A DNA stretch of 18,454 nucleotides, taken from positions 1-18,454 of the forward strand of contig CAKTFD010000038.1 in the NCBI GenBank assembly GCA_934553285.1, given 5' to 3'. Below, in pieces: positions 1 to 6,197 of the stretch. This stretch comes from an uncultured Faecalibacterium sp. Lineage in GTDB: Bacteria; Bacillota; Clostridia; Oscillospirales; Ruminococcaceae. Positions within the stretch are counted from its first letter, which is position 1, and each line of letters begins with the position of its first letter. The notes under the pieces were generated by a model, which did not search any database, was not told the DNA's origin, and was given only the letters and a program-made list of their open reading frames with translations. The position numbers were made by a program, and so were the translations under genes.

Positions 1-102
1 TTATTGTTGTCAGTTAATTTTTTTGGAGGAGTTATAGAGCAGTTCCCCCACTGCTACCCGCTGCCCAGACCTCGCTCTCCCCGTCGAAACCTTTACGCCC
101 CC
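1..102 (-). ncRNA. ssrA: tmRNA (ssrA), 5' part, cut by the window edge
   Basis: On the minus strand, transcription enters at about 102 with GGGGGCGTAAAGGTTTCGAC, the characteristic 5' acceptor-arm and D-loop-like start of bacterial tmRNA. The RNA rescues stalled ribosomes together with SmpB, whose gene lies directly upstream on the same strand. Near the edge is an A-rich stretch followed by TTAACT GAC AAC AAT, which has the layout of the tag-resume region. If GAC is the resume codon, the proteolysis tag begins Asp-Asn-Asn; the rest of the tag, the pseudoknots and the tRNA-like 3' end lie outside the window. Identification is firm; the resume codon is an inference. Confidence 0.93.
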
Positions 103-103
103 A

Positions 104-127
104 TATAAAGCACATCTTGCGATGTGC
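104..127 (-). terminator. Hairpin between smpB and ssrA, possible weak terminator
   Basis: On the minus strand GCACATC and GATGTGC form a perfect 7-bp stem closed by a GCAA (GNRA) tetraloop (110-127), followed by TTTATAT. It sits 40 bases after the smpB stop and just before the tmRNA 5' end. It could be a weak terminator for smpB or a processing structure in the precursor of tmRNA. The U-tract is interrupted, so terminator function is uncertain. Confidence 0.4.
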
Positions 128-167
128 AGGAAAGCTCAAAGTGCTGCGGTGAGCCGCAGTCTGATGA

Positions 168-650
168 TCAATAATACTTGCCGTTGGATTTCATTGCACG
201 GTCGATGGAGCGTTTTGCATCGCGCTGGGCGGCATCGGCACGCTTGTCGTACAGCTTTTTGCCTTTGCACAGGCCCACTTCCATCTTCACGCGGCCATGC
301 TTGAAGTAAAGGGAGAGCGGTACCAGCGTGTACCCCTGCAGTTTGCACTGCTGGTGCAGCCGCCGGATCTCGCTTTTATGCGCCAGCAGCCGCCGGACAC
401 GCATGGGATCCTGATTGAACAGGTTGCCGTGATCGTAAGGGCTGATATGCATCCCTTTTACCAGCAGCTCGCCGTCCTCAATATCCACCCAGCTGTCCTT
501 CAGGTTGACCCCGCCGGCACGCAGGCTTTTCACCTCGGTGCCTTTGAGTTCCACACCGGTCTCCAGCGCTTCCAGAACAAAGTATTCATGGCGCGCTTCG
601 CGGTTGGTGGCGATGGTCTTGGTCGCCGGGCGCTCCTTTGTGGGTGCCAT
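168..650 (-). CDS. smpB: SsrA-binding protein SmpB
   Basis: The 160-residue product matches the usual SmpB length. It carries the family blocks: ATNREARHEYFVLEALETGVELKGTEVKSLR split across residues about 14-44, the GGVNLKDS segment, the NP/QDP-R-RRLL-H segment and a basic C-terminal tail rich in Lys and Arg (KKLYDKR..., RDAKRSIDRAM) that becomes helical in the ribosomal decoding centre. SmpB binds the tRNA-like domain of tmRNA and brings it to stalled ribosomes. An AAAGGAGG Shine-Dalgarno lies 8 bases before the ATG. A dedicated sigma-A promoter precedes it, and tmRNA follows downstream on the same strand, so the two partners are neighbours. Nothing looks damaged. Confidence 0.96.
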   Translation of the reverse strand: MAPTKERPATKTIATNREARHEYFVLEALETGVELKGTEVKSLRAGGVNLKDSWVDIEDGELLVKGMHISPYDHGNLFNQDPMRVRRLLAHKSEIRRLHQQCKLQGYTLVPLSLYFKHGRVKMEVGLCKGKKLYDKRADAAQRDAKRSIDRAMKSNGKYY

Positions 651-687
651 GCTGCGCGCCTCCTTTCTCCGTTCCGTTTGTTGTATC

Positions 688-715
688 AGTATACCATTTT
701 TTTGCAGTATTGCAA
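688..715 (-). promoter_or_regulatory. Sigma-A promoter of smpB
   Basis: On the minus strand TTGCAA (715-710) and TATACT (693-688) are separated by 16 bases, with TGG just before the -10 hexamer (extended -10). It lies about 40 bases before the smpB start, in an AT-rich gap, so smpB can be expressed apart from recR. Confidence 0.75.
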
Positions 716-731
716 GAGCTGTTTCTGACAG

Positions 732-751
732 AATTGTAAATTTTTACAATT
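732..751. repeat. AT-only inverted repeat at the 3' end of recR
   Basis: AATTGTAAAT and TTTTACAATT form a near-perfect palindrome immediately after the recR stop codon. There is no GC-rich stem or U-tract, so it is not a convincing terminator; it may be a weak hairpin at the end of the recR transcript. Confidence 0.5.
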
Positions 752-1351
752 TTACAGTTCTCCCCGGCCGGAAAGCGCCCGGTACAGGGTGGTTTCATCC
801 GCGTATTCCAGGCTGGCACCCACCGGCAGGCCGGAGGCCAGACGGGTGACCCGGATGCCCAGCGGCTTGATGAGCTTTGCCAGATACATGGCGGTAGCTT
901 CGCCTTCCACGGTGGGGTTCATGGCCATGATGACCTCCTTCACCGTGTCATCCTTCAGTCGCGCCAGCAGCTCCTTGACGGTCAGCTGCTCCACGCCGAC
1001 ACCGGCCAGCGGGTCCAGCAGGCCGTGCAGTACATGGTACAGCCCGTTGTACTCCCGGGTGCGCTCAAATGCCTGCACATCCCGGGGCTTTTCCACCACG
1101 CAGATCACCGAGGTATCCCGTTTGGCGCTGGCGCACACGGGGCACAGGTCGGCGTCCGTATAGTTCTGGCAGATGCGGCACCGGTGCAGCCGGGTATGCG
1201 CGCCGCGGATGGCATCCGCCAGCGCCGCTGCATCCTGATCCGACATACTCAGCACCTGATAGGCCATCCGGGTGGCACCCTTGCGGCCCACGCCCTGGAA
1301 TTTGCCGAACTCCTCGATCAGCTTTTCCAGCGGAGCGGCTGTGTAGTCCAT
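752..1351 (-). CDS. recR: Recombination mediator protein RecR
   Basis: A full-length 199-residue RecR. Residues about 8-30 hold the helix-hairpin-helix-like segment (LIEEFGKFQGVGRKGATRMAY in parts), then a C4 zinc finger with Cys58, Cys61, Cys70 and Cys73 (CRIC...CPVC), then a Toprim fold with CVVEKPRD and the AMNPTVEGEATAMYL stretch. RecR works with RecO/RecF to load RecA on single-stranded gaps. It is the last gene of the dnaX-ybaB-recR operon, a Firmicutes-wide order, and starts about 20 bases after ybaB with a GGGGAG Shine-Dalgarno. No missing key residues. Confidence 0.97.
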   Translation of the reverse strand: MDYTAAPLEKLIEEFGKFQGVGRKGATRMAYQVLSMSDQDAAALADAIRGAHTRLHRCRICQNYTDADLCPVCASAKRDTSVICVVEKPRDVQAFERTREYNGLYHVLHGLLDPLAGVGVEQLTVKELLARLKDDTVKEVIMAMNPTVEGEATAMYLAKLIKPLGIRVTRLASGLPVGASLEYADETTLYRALSGRGEL

Positions 1352-1370
1352 GGTATCTCCCCTTCCCGGC

Positions 1371-1709
1371 TCAGAGGCCCGGAATGTTCAGGCCGCCGGT
1401 CAGCTTGCCCATCTCGGCCTCGGCAGTCTCGTCTACCTGCTTGACGGTGGCATTGATGGCGGCAGCCACCATATCTTCCAGCATTTCGATGTCGTCCGGG
1501 TCCACGGCCTCGGGCTTGATGGTGATAGCCAGCACCTCGTGCTTGCCGTTCATCTTCACGGTCACCATCTCACCGGCGGCGCTGCCGGTATACTCGGCAG
1601 CTTCCAGCTCGGCCTGCTTGGACTTCATGTCCTCCTGCATCTTCTGGGCCTGGCGCATCAGGGCGTTCATATCGGGGCGGCCGTAGCCTGCGGGCATTCT
1701 TGCTTTCAT
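1371..1709 (-). CDS. YbaB/EbfC family nucleoid-associated protein
   Basis: A 112-residue protein of the YbaB/EbfC family. It has the MNALMRQAQKMQEDM amphipathic start helix after a short extension, the central GEMVTVKMNGKHEVLAITI beta segment, and the D-DIEMLEDMVAAAINATVKQ helix near the C terminus. Family members form tweezer-like dimers that bind DNA. The gene lies between dnaX and recR, its usual place, with short gaps on both sides, so co-expression with DNA polymerase III tau/gamma and RecR is expected. A start at the internal Met14 (GRPDMNALM) would fit shorter family members, but the upstream ATG has a good GGAG Shine-Dalgarno about 8 bases away. Confidence 0.94.
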   Translation of the reverse strand: MKARMPAGYGRPDMNALMRQAQKMQEDMKSKQAELEAAEYTGSAAGEMVTVKMNGKHEVLAITIKPEAVDPDDIEMLEDMVAAAINATVKQVDETAEAEMGKLTGGLNIPGL

Positions 1710-1738
1710 GGTGGTATCTCCTTTATTATAAACAAATT

Positions 1739-3589
1739 TTATCGTTTTTTGCGGGCGGTATCCTCAATGCTGACCTCCAGCCCCAGTTTTTCCAGCGCCA
1801 GGAGAGACTGCTCCGCATTGGAAGCTGTTTTTCCGGCCGTTTTTGGCTCGTAGGGGCCGATGGGCACCGGCACGCCGGATACCTCTGCAATGAGCTTTTT
1901 GATGAGCTTCTGGCTGTCCTTGTTCACCCGGATAAAATCCCGGAAGGTCTTGCCGCCATCGATGAGCACACGGGTGCCATCGAAGTACGCTTTGGACTTG
2001 CGCAGATACATATACAGCATCGGGTCGATGCCTTCCAGCTTCTGGATGACCTGCCCCCAGTAGGGGAAGGGGTTCGTGCCCTGCTGCGCCACGCTGCGGG
2101 GCTTTGCCAGCACCGGGTCGGCCGGGTGTTGCTCCACCGGCGCAGGCGGCGTTTCTTCCGCAACAGGTTCCGGTACCGGTTCTGCCGCCAGCGGGGCCTG
2201 CGGGGCAGGCTCTGCCCAGGGCAGGGCTGCTTCGCCCTGCTGCACCGGCGGTTCTTCCGGGATGGGCGGCAGGTCGTCTGCCGGTGCGGGCGGCGCTTCC
2301 GGCACTGCAGGCTGCGGCGCAGCTTCCTGCACCACAGCAGGGGTGGGAGCCGTTACCGCTGCCGGGGACTGCGGTGCAATGTCCGGTGCCGCCTGCCGGG
2401 GCTGTACCGGGGTACTGGCAAAAGGCTGCACCGCCGCAAAGGGGCGGGACGCTTCCGGCTGTGCCGCACGGGCAGGGGCAGCCTGCACCGGAGCTGCCTG
2501 CAGCTGCTGCGGCGGCTCGGCCAAGCTGAACAGCGCCAGTTCCAGCTCGATACGCTGGTCGCTGCCACGGGTCATATGCTCCAGCGCTGTGCCCAGGGTG
2601 CGGATGGCGCGGATAGCTTCCCGCTGGCCCATCCCGGGGCCTTTTTGCAGGTACAGTGCCTCTTCCTCCGGCGAAACGCCGGACAGCAGCGCCTGCCCGC
2701 CGGGCAGTGCCGCCAGCATCAGCGCGCGGTAATGCGCGATCAGTTCCTCAGTCAGGCGCTTTACATCCACCGACTGCTGCCGCAGCTGCGCCAGCTGTGC
2801 CAGTGCGGAGGCAGCGTCCTGCGCTTCCAGCGCGTCCGAGATACGGAACAGGTAGCTGCGGTCGGTCACGCCGGCCATGCGGCGCACCACATCCGCATCG
2901 ATCTTTGCGGTAACACCGGCGCAGGTATCCAGGATGGACAGCGCATCGCGCAGGGCACCATCGGCCAGGCGGGCGATCAGCTCCGCACCGTCAGGGGTCA
3001 GTTCCAGATGCTCTTCCCCGGCGATATACGCCACACGCTTTGCGATATCCTCCGGCCCGATGCGGGTAAAATCGTACCGCTGGCAGCGGGAGAGGATGGT
3101 GGCAGGCACCTTCTGGATCTCGGTGGTCGCCAGGATAAAAATGACATGTGCCGGCGGTTCTTCCAGCGTTTTCAGCAACGCATTGAAGGCCGCTGTAGAC
3201 AGCATGTGCACCTCATCGATAATATACACCTTATACTGGCAGGCGCTGGGGGTATAGGCAGTTTCATCCCGCAGGTCGCGGATATCATCCACGCCGTTGT
3301 TGGAGGCTGCATCCATCTCCACCACATCCAACAGGCTGCCGTTATCGATGCCCTTGCAGATCTCGCACGCGCCGCAGGGGTCGCCATTTACCGGATGCAG
3401 ACAGTTGACTGCCTTGGCAAAGATCTTGGCACAGGTGGTCTTGCCGGTGCCGCGCACGCCGGTAAACAGGTACGCATGGCCCACACGGCCCGCCGTGATC
3501 TGGTTTTTCAGGGCGGTCACGATGGCGCGCTGCCCCACAACATCTTCAAACCGCTGGGGTCTCCATTTGCGGTAAAGCGCACGATACAC
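1739..3589 (-). CDS. dnaX: DNA polymerase III subunit gamma/tau
   Basis: The GTG at 3589 is the best start: it gives the family N terminus (M/V)YRALYRKWRPQRFEDVVGQ and has an AGGGGAG Shine-Dalgarno 8 bases upstream. An ATG 26 codons earlier would run into the SRP RNA gene and lacks homology. The 616-residue product has Walker A GVRGTGKT (about 44-51), zinc ligands Cys63, Cys72, Cys75 and Cys78, Walker B DEVH (125-128) and the ATTE sensor followed by SRCQRY. Residues about 365-500 are a Pro/Ala/Glu-rich disordered linker, then a C-terminal domain (NPFPYWGQVIQKLEG...) likely binding polymerase alpha. It is the clamp-loader motor of the replisome. No convincing frameshift slippery site was seen, so only the full-length form is predicted. 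Confidence 0.96.
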   Translation of the reverse strand: MYRALYRKWRPQRFEDVVGQRAIVTALKNQITAGRVGHAYLFTGVRGTGKTTCAKIFAKAVNCLHPVNGDPCGACEICKGIDNGSLLDVVEMDAASNNGVDDIRDLRDETAYTPSACQYKVYIIDEVHMLSTAAFNALLKTLEEPPAHVIFILATTEIQKVPATILSRCQRYDFTRIGPEDIAKRVAYIAGEEHLELTPDGAELIARLADGALRDALSILDTCAGVTAKIDADVVRRMAGVTDRSYLFRISDALEAQDAASALAQLAQLRQQSVDVKRLTEELIAHYRALMLAALPGGQALLSGVSPEEEALYLQKGPGMGQREAIRAIRTLGTALEHMTRGSDQRIELELALFSLAEPPQQLQAAPVQAAPARAAQPEASRPFAAVQPFASTPVQPRQAAPDIAPQSPAAVTAPTPAVVQEAAPQPAVPEAPPAPADDLPPIPEEPPVQQGEAALPWAEPAPQAPLAAEPVPEPVAEETPPAPVEQHPADPVLAKPRSVAQQGTNPFPYWGQVIQKLEGIDPMLYMYLRKSKAYFDGTRVLIDGGKTFRDFIRVNKDSQKLIKKLIAEVSGVPVPIGPYEPKTAGKTASNAEQSLLALEKLGLEVSIEDTARKKR

Positions 3590-3610
3590 AGCCAAATCTC
3601 CCCTTTCCGG

Positions 3611-3649
3611 CAAAATAAAAGGACAGCGCACGACGGGGTTTTGTCCCCG
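3611..3649 (-). terminator. 3' end of the SRP RNA transcript: hairpin plus U-tract
   Basis: On the minus strand CGGGG and CCCCG (3649-3634) form a small hairpin, then GCGCTGTCC (3629-3621), which pairs with the RNA's own 5' GGACAGCGC (3799-3791), is followed by TTTTATTTT. The long-range stem plus U-tract could act as a terminator or only as the mature 3' boundary. The dnaX Shine-Dalgarno begins a few bases further on, so some readthrough is probably needed to express dnaX. Confidence 0.5.
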
Positions 3650-3818
3650 CCTTGCGTAACTCGGCATACGGATGCAGGCTGACTGAAACGCACGAACGCA
3701 CTGCTTAAGGCTGCTTGGTTCCCCACCTGACCTGGTTCACAGCGAGTCCATCGTACAGGACCCGCATCCGTATGCCGAACCACGCAGCAGGCGCTGTCCG
3801 ACACATCTTTCTGGATGC
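3621..3818 (-). ncRNA. ffs: Signal recognition particle RNA (4.5S/scRNA)
   Basis: The minus strand carries the SRP domain IV core: AACCAGGTCAGG (about 3736-3725), a GGGGAACC turn, then AAGCAGCCTTAAG, the asymmetric-loop sequence bound by the Ffh M domain. The core is closed by a perfect 13-bp arm, GGCATACGGATGC (3776-3764) with GCATCCGTATGCC (3675-3663). A further 9-bp pairing, GGACAGCGC with GCGCTGTCC (3799-3791 with 3629-3621), would close an RNA of about 180-200 nt. The RNA directs membrane and secreted proteins to the translocon with Ffh. It sits upstream of dnaX, a usual Firmicutes position. The core is certain; the exact ends are inferred from the promoter and closing stem. Confidence 0.9.
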
Positions 3819-3824
3819 TAAAAT

Positions 3825-3853
3825 ATTGTACCATAAACCCCGCCGGATTGCAA
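3825..3853 (-). promoter_or_regulatory. Strong sigma-A promoter of the SRP RNA (and probably dnaX operon)
   Basis: TTGCAA (3853-3848) and TACAAT (3830-3825) are spaced 17 bases apart on the minus strand, placing the start near 3818, about 20 bases before the first closing stem of the SRP RNA. No second promoter was seen between the RNA and dnaX. Confidence 0.85.
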
Positions 3854-3873
3854 GAGGGCGCGGCTGGTTTTTG

Positions 3874-3982
3874 CCGGTGCAAAAACGCCGCACCGGACGA
3901 TTTGAAATGGCCTCCGCTTTGCTCTGGCCATGAAAAGCGGAAGAATTTTTATATTTCGCGTTTGTCGCGGCCTGCGGGCCGC
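3874..3982. repeat. Cluster of short hairpins upstream of the SRP promoter
   Basis: Three separate inverted repeats are visible: CCGGTGC/GCACCGG (3874-3880 with 3890-3896), ATGGCC/GGCCAT (3907-3912 with 3926-3931), and GCGGCC/GGCCGC around a TGCG loop (3967-3972 with 3977-3982). No open frame here looks real. Their role is unknown; they are part of a gene-free stretch from 3854 to 4223. Confidence 0.5.
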
Positions 3983-3990
3983 TCCAAACG

Positions 3991-4095
3991 CATTTTCACA
4001 GAAAGGAGATCAAAGACCGCCTGTTTTCCTTTACGACCTCTCCTGTGAAAATGGGATAACGGAATGTCCGCAGACGCTCCGTTATCCCATTTTCA
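3991..4095. repeat. Three-arm inverted repeat with mutually exclusive pairings
   Basis: Arm A is CATTTTCACA (3991-4000). Arm B is TGTGAAAATG (4044-4053), running into GGGATAACGGA. Arm C is the 18-base complement of TGAAAATGGGATAACGGA, at 4078-4095. B can pair with A (10 bp, extended by GGAGA/TCTCC) or with C (18 bp, 14-base loop), but not both. The A-to-B interval includes an AAAGGAGA sequence. No gene starts within a kilobase downstream on the plus strand, and no clear promoter was found, so it could be a small structured RNA, a mobile palindromic repeat or a regulatory relic. Confidence 0.65.
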
Positions 4096-4223
4096 TATAA
4101 AATAATGTTTCCTCTGAATATACCCAGTAATGACAACGACCGCCGCCAGTGGCAAAAACAGGGCGGAGTTGCTGGGTGCCGCACCCCGGAAGACGCGGAG
4201 GGCATTCAAAATCGTTTTTATAC

Positions 4224-4258
4224 AAAAAGACTGCCGCACAAAAAGTGCGGCAGTCTTT
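4224..4258 (-). terminator. Intrinsic terminator of pta
   Basis: On the minus strand AAAGACTGCCGCAC pairs with GTGCGGCAGTCTTT (14 bp, five-base loop), ending in a run of five T. It lies about 35 bases after the pta stop. Confidence 0.9.
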
Positions 4259-4291
4259 GAAAATGCAAACGCTATTCAGCCGTTTGGCAGT

Positions 4292-5317
4292 TTAGGACTG
4301 GCAAGCGGTGATCAGGCTCATCTTGTAGACCTCATCTGCGTTGCAGCCACGGGACAGGTCGTTGATGGGGGCGTTCAGGCCCTGCAGGATGGGGCCGTAA
4401 GCAGCGTAGCCGCCCAGGCGCTGTGCGATCTTATAGCCGATGTTGCCGGCCTCGATGCAGGGGAACACGAAGGTGTTGGCCTGGCCTGCCACCTTGCTGC
4501 CCTTGCACTTGACCTGTGCGACCTCGGGAGCAACGGCAGCGTCGAACTGCAGCTCGCCGTCCACAGCCAGCTCGGGATCCATCTCCTGTGCCTTGATGGT
4601 AGCATCGTGGCTCAGTGCCACAGTGCCGCCCTTGCCGGAGCCCTTGGTGGAGAAGCTCAGCACTGCGACCTTCGGGTCGATGCCGAACAGCTTTGCGGTG
4701 CGGGCAGTTTCCACAGCCACCTCGGCCAGCTTGGAGGCAGCAGACACCTTGACCTCACCGGTAGCCTTATCAACGGTATCGGTGTAATCGATGTTGACAG
4801 CGCAGTCGCCCATGGCAATGCGCTTGAGGCCCTCTTCGCCGAAGTCACGGTCCAGGATAAAGCAGGAGCTTACCAGATGTGCGCCCTTCTTGGTCTTGAC
4901 CAGCTGCAGAGCGGGACGGATGGTGTCGGCGGTAGAGTAGGTAGCGCCGCCCAGCAGGCAGTCGGCCTTGCCCATCTTCACCAGCATGGTGCCGAAGTAG
5001 TTGGACTTTTTCAGCAGTGCAGCGCACTCCTCAGCGGACTGCTTGCCCTTGCGCAGCTCCACCATGGTGCTGACCATCTCATCAAAACCGGCGTAGTTCT
5101 CCGGGTCGATGATCTCGGCAGCAGAAATATCAAAGTTACCGGCGGCGGCAGCAGCCTTGCACTCTGCCTCGTTGCCCACCATGACGACCTTCAGCACGCC
5201 CTCGGCCAGCAGCTTGCTGGCGGCCTCCAGGATGCGGGGATCATTGCCCTCGGTGAACACGATCGTCTTGGGATCTGCCTTCAGCTGTGCGACCAGCGGT
5301 GCAAACATATCAGCCAT
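4292..5317 (-). CDS. pta: Phosphate acetyltransferase
   Basis: The 341-residue product has the length of the short, single-domain Pta. It begins with the typical TIVFTEGNDPRILEAASKLLAEG segment in its first 40 residues and ends with the conserved GPILQGLNAPINDLSRGC block before a short tail. It interconverts acetyl-CoA plus phosphate and acetyl phosphate plus CoA, next to acetate kinase in fermentative energy metabolism. Acetate kinase is not in the window. The ATG has a GGAGG Shine-Dalgarno 8 bases upstream. It is a single-gene unit with its own promoter and terminator, and its codon choice (GCT, GTT, GGT often) resembles highly expressed genes more than its GCC/GCG-rich neighbours. Confidence 0.95.
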   Translation of the reverse strand: MADMFAPLVAQLKADPKTIVFTEGNDPRILEAASKLLAEGVLKVVMVGNEAECKAAAAAGNFDISAAEIIDPENYAGFDEMVSTMVELRKGKQSAEECAALLKKSNYFGTMLVKMGKADCLLGGATYSTADTIRPALQLVKTKKGAHLVSSCFILDRDFGEEGLKRIAMGDCAVNIDYTDTVDKATGEVKVSAASKLAEVAVETARTAKLFGIDPKVAVLSFSTKGSGKGGTVALSHDATIKAQEMDPELAVDGELQFDAAVAPEVAQVKCKGSKVAGQANTFVFPCIEAGNIGYKIAQRLGGYAAYGPILQGLNAPINDLSRGCNADEVYKMSLITACQS

Positions 5318-5392
5318 TGTGATTACCTCCGAAATTACTTTCCAATATTCAATATCCCGTGTCTGTTGGACACAAGGATGCCTTTCTTTTTT

Positions 5393-5420
5393 ATTCTAGC
5401 ACAGCCGGCAAAAAGTTCAA
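5393..5420 (-). promoter_or_regulatory. Sigma-A promoter of pta
   Basis: TTGAAC (5420-5415) and TAGAAT (5398-5393) are spaced 16 bases apart on the minus strand, with TGC before the -10 (extended -10). The leader of roughly 70 bases holds a small GTGTC/GACAC hairpin (5359-5373). Confidence 0.75.
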
Positions 5421-5447
5421 GACAAAATTGTGTTTTTGTGCTATATT
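5419..5447 (+). promoter_or_regulatory. Probable sigma-A promoter of the uracil-DNA glycosylase gene
   Basis: AAGACA (5419-5424) and TATATT (5442-5447) are 17 bases apart, with an extended -10 TGC. The weak -35 overlaps the pta -35 by two bases on the other strand, so the two promoters probably compete. Confidence 0.55.
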
Positions 5448-5514
5448 TTAGGGGAGAAACCGCCATTTTATTTGTGAATAAAATATCATACTGTTTTTAA
5501 AGGAGATGTTCTCC

Positions 5515-6087
5515 ATGGATCTGGATACTTTAAAGGCCCAGTGCCTTGCCTGCACCCGGTGCCCGCTGTGCTCTACCCGCACCAATGTCGTGTTCGGGCA
5601 GGGCGTGCCGGACGCCGAAGTGCTGTTTGTAGGCGAAGGCCCCGGCCAGAGCGAGGACGAGCAGGGCCTGCCCTTTGTAGGGCGCAGCGGGCAGCTGCTG
5701 GACAAGTACCTGTTTGCCATCGACCTGGACCGCAAAAAGAACTGCTACATCGCCAACATCGTCAAGTGCCGCCCGCCCCAGAACCGCGACCCTCTGCCCG
5801 CAGAGAGCGAGGCCTGTATGCCCTGGCTGCGGGAGCAGTTCCGGCTGATCCAGCCAAAGATCGTGGTCTGCCTTGGCCGCGTGGCCGCCCAGCGGATGAT
5901 CCGGCCGGATTTTTCGGTCACCCGGGAGCACGGGCAGCTTATTGAAAAGAGCGGCATCCTGTTCATGGGCACCTTCCACCCTGCTGCCCTGCTGCGCCAG
6001 CCCCAGAATAAGCCCGAGGCTTTTGCGGATTTTGCCGTGCTGCGGGATACCATTGCCGCCGTGTGCAAACATACCTATAATACGTAA
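5515..6087 (+). CDS. Family 4-type uracil-DNA glycosylase (Fe-S)
   Basis: A 190-residue protein of the UDG family 4/5 superfamily, which removes uracil from DNA to begin base excision repair. The N terminus is Cys-rich (Cys10, Cys13, Cys16, Cys19), with further cysteines in NIVKCRPPQNR and SEACMPW, fitting the four ligands of the family [4Fe-4S] cluster. The catalytic-site block is VGEGPGQSEDEQGLPFVGRSG, and the second motif is FHPAALLR. The start at 5515 is preferred because AAGGAG lies 9 bases upstream; the ATG at 5506 abuts that Shine-Dalgarno and cannot be served by it. It heads a run of plus-strand genes, with a nuclease-helicase two genes downstream. Confidence 0.92.
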   Translation: MDLDTLKAQCLACTRCPLCSTRTNVVFGQGVPDAEVLFVGEGPGQSEDEQGLPFVGRSGQLLDKYLFAIDLDRKKNCYIANIVKCRPPQNRDPLPAESEACMPWLREQFRLIQPKIVVCLGRVAAQRMIRPDFSVTREHGQLIEKSGILFMGTFHPAALLRQPQNKPEAFADFAVLRDTIAAVCKHTYNT

Positions 6088-6197
6088 CGTCTTCTCCGGC
6101 GGTACGCTCCCTCCGGCCGCTTTCCCTGTTTTTGCCCCATGCAAGAACCAACCGCGCCGTTTTTGCATACTGTAAAGCAAAAGCGAGGTGTTTTTGT

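Noticed and set aside
2640..2650. A-rich run in dnaX as a tau/gamma frameshift site
   Set aside because: Only five A and no early stop in the shifted frame paired with a stimulatory stem was seen, so a shorter gamma form is not supported.
1700..3682. 660-residue open frame on the plus strand opposite dnaX
   Set aside because: It is antisense to a clear dnaX with all motifs; the composition (His/Arg/Gly/Gln-rich) is that of GC-driven shadow frames, and no domain is seen.
3996..4205. 69-residue frame through the three-arm inverted repeat
   Set aside because: Its length is set by the repeat, with no Shine-Dalgarno and no recognisable protein.
4130..5500. 456-residue plus-strand frame opposite pta
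   Set aside because: Shadow of pta; it runs through the pta terminator hairpin and promoter, with no Shine-Dalgarno or recognised domain.
5506..5514. Upstream ATG of the uracil-DNA glycosylase
   Set aside because: It directly follows the AAGGAG Shine-Dalgarno, too close for use; the ATG at 5515 has proper spacing.
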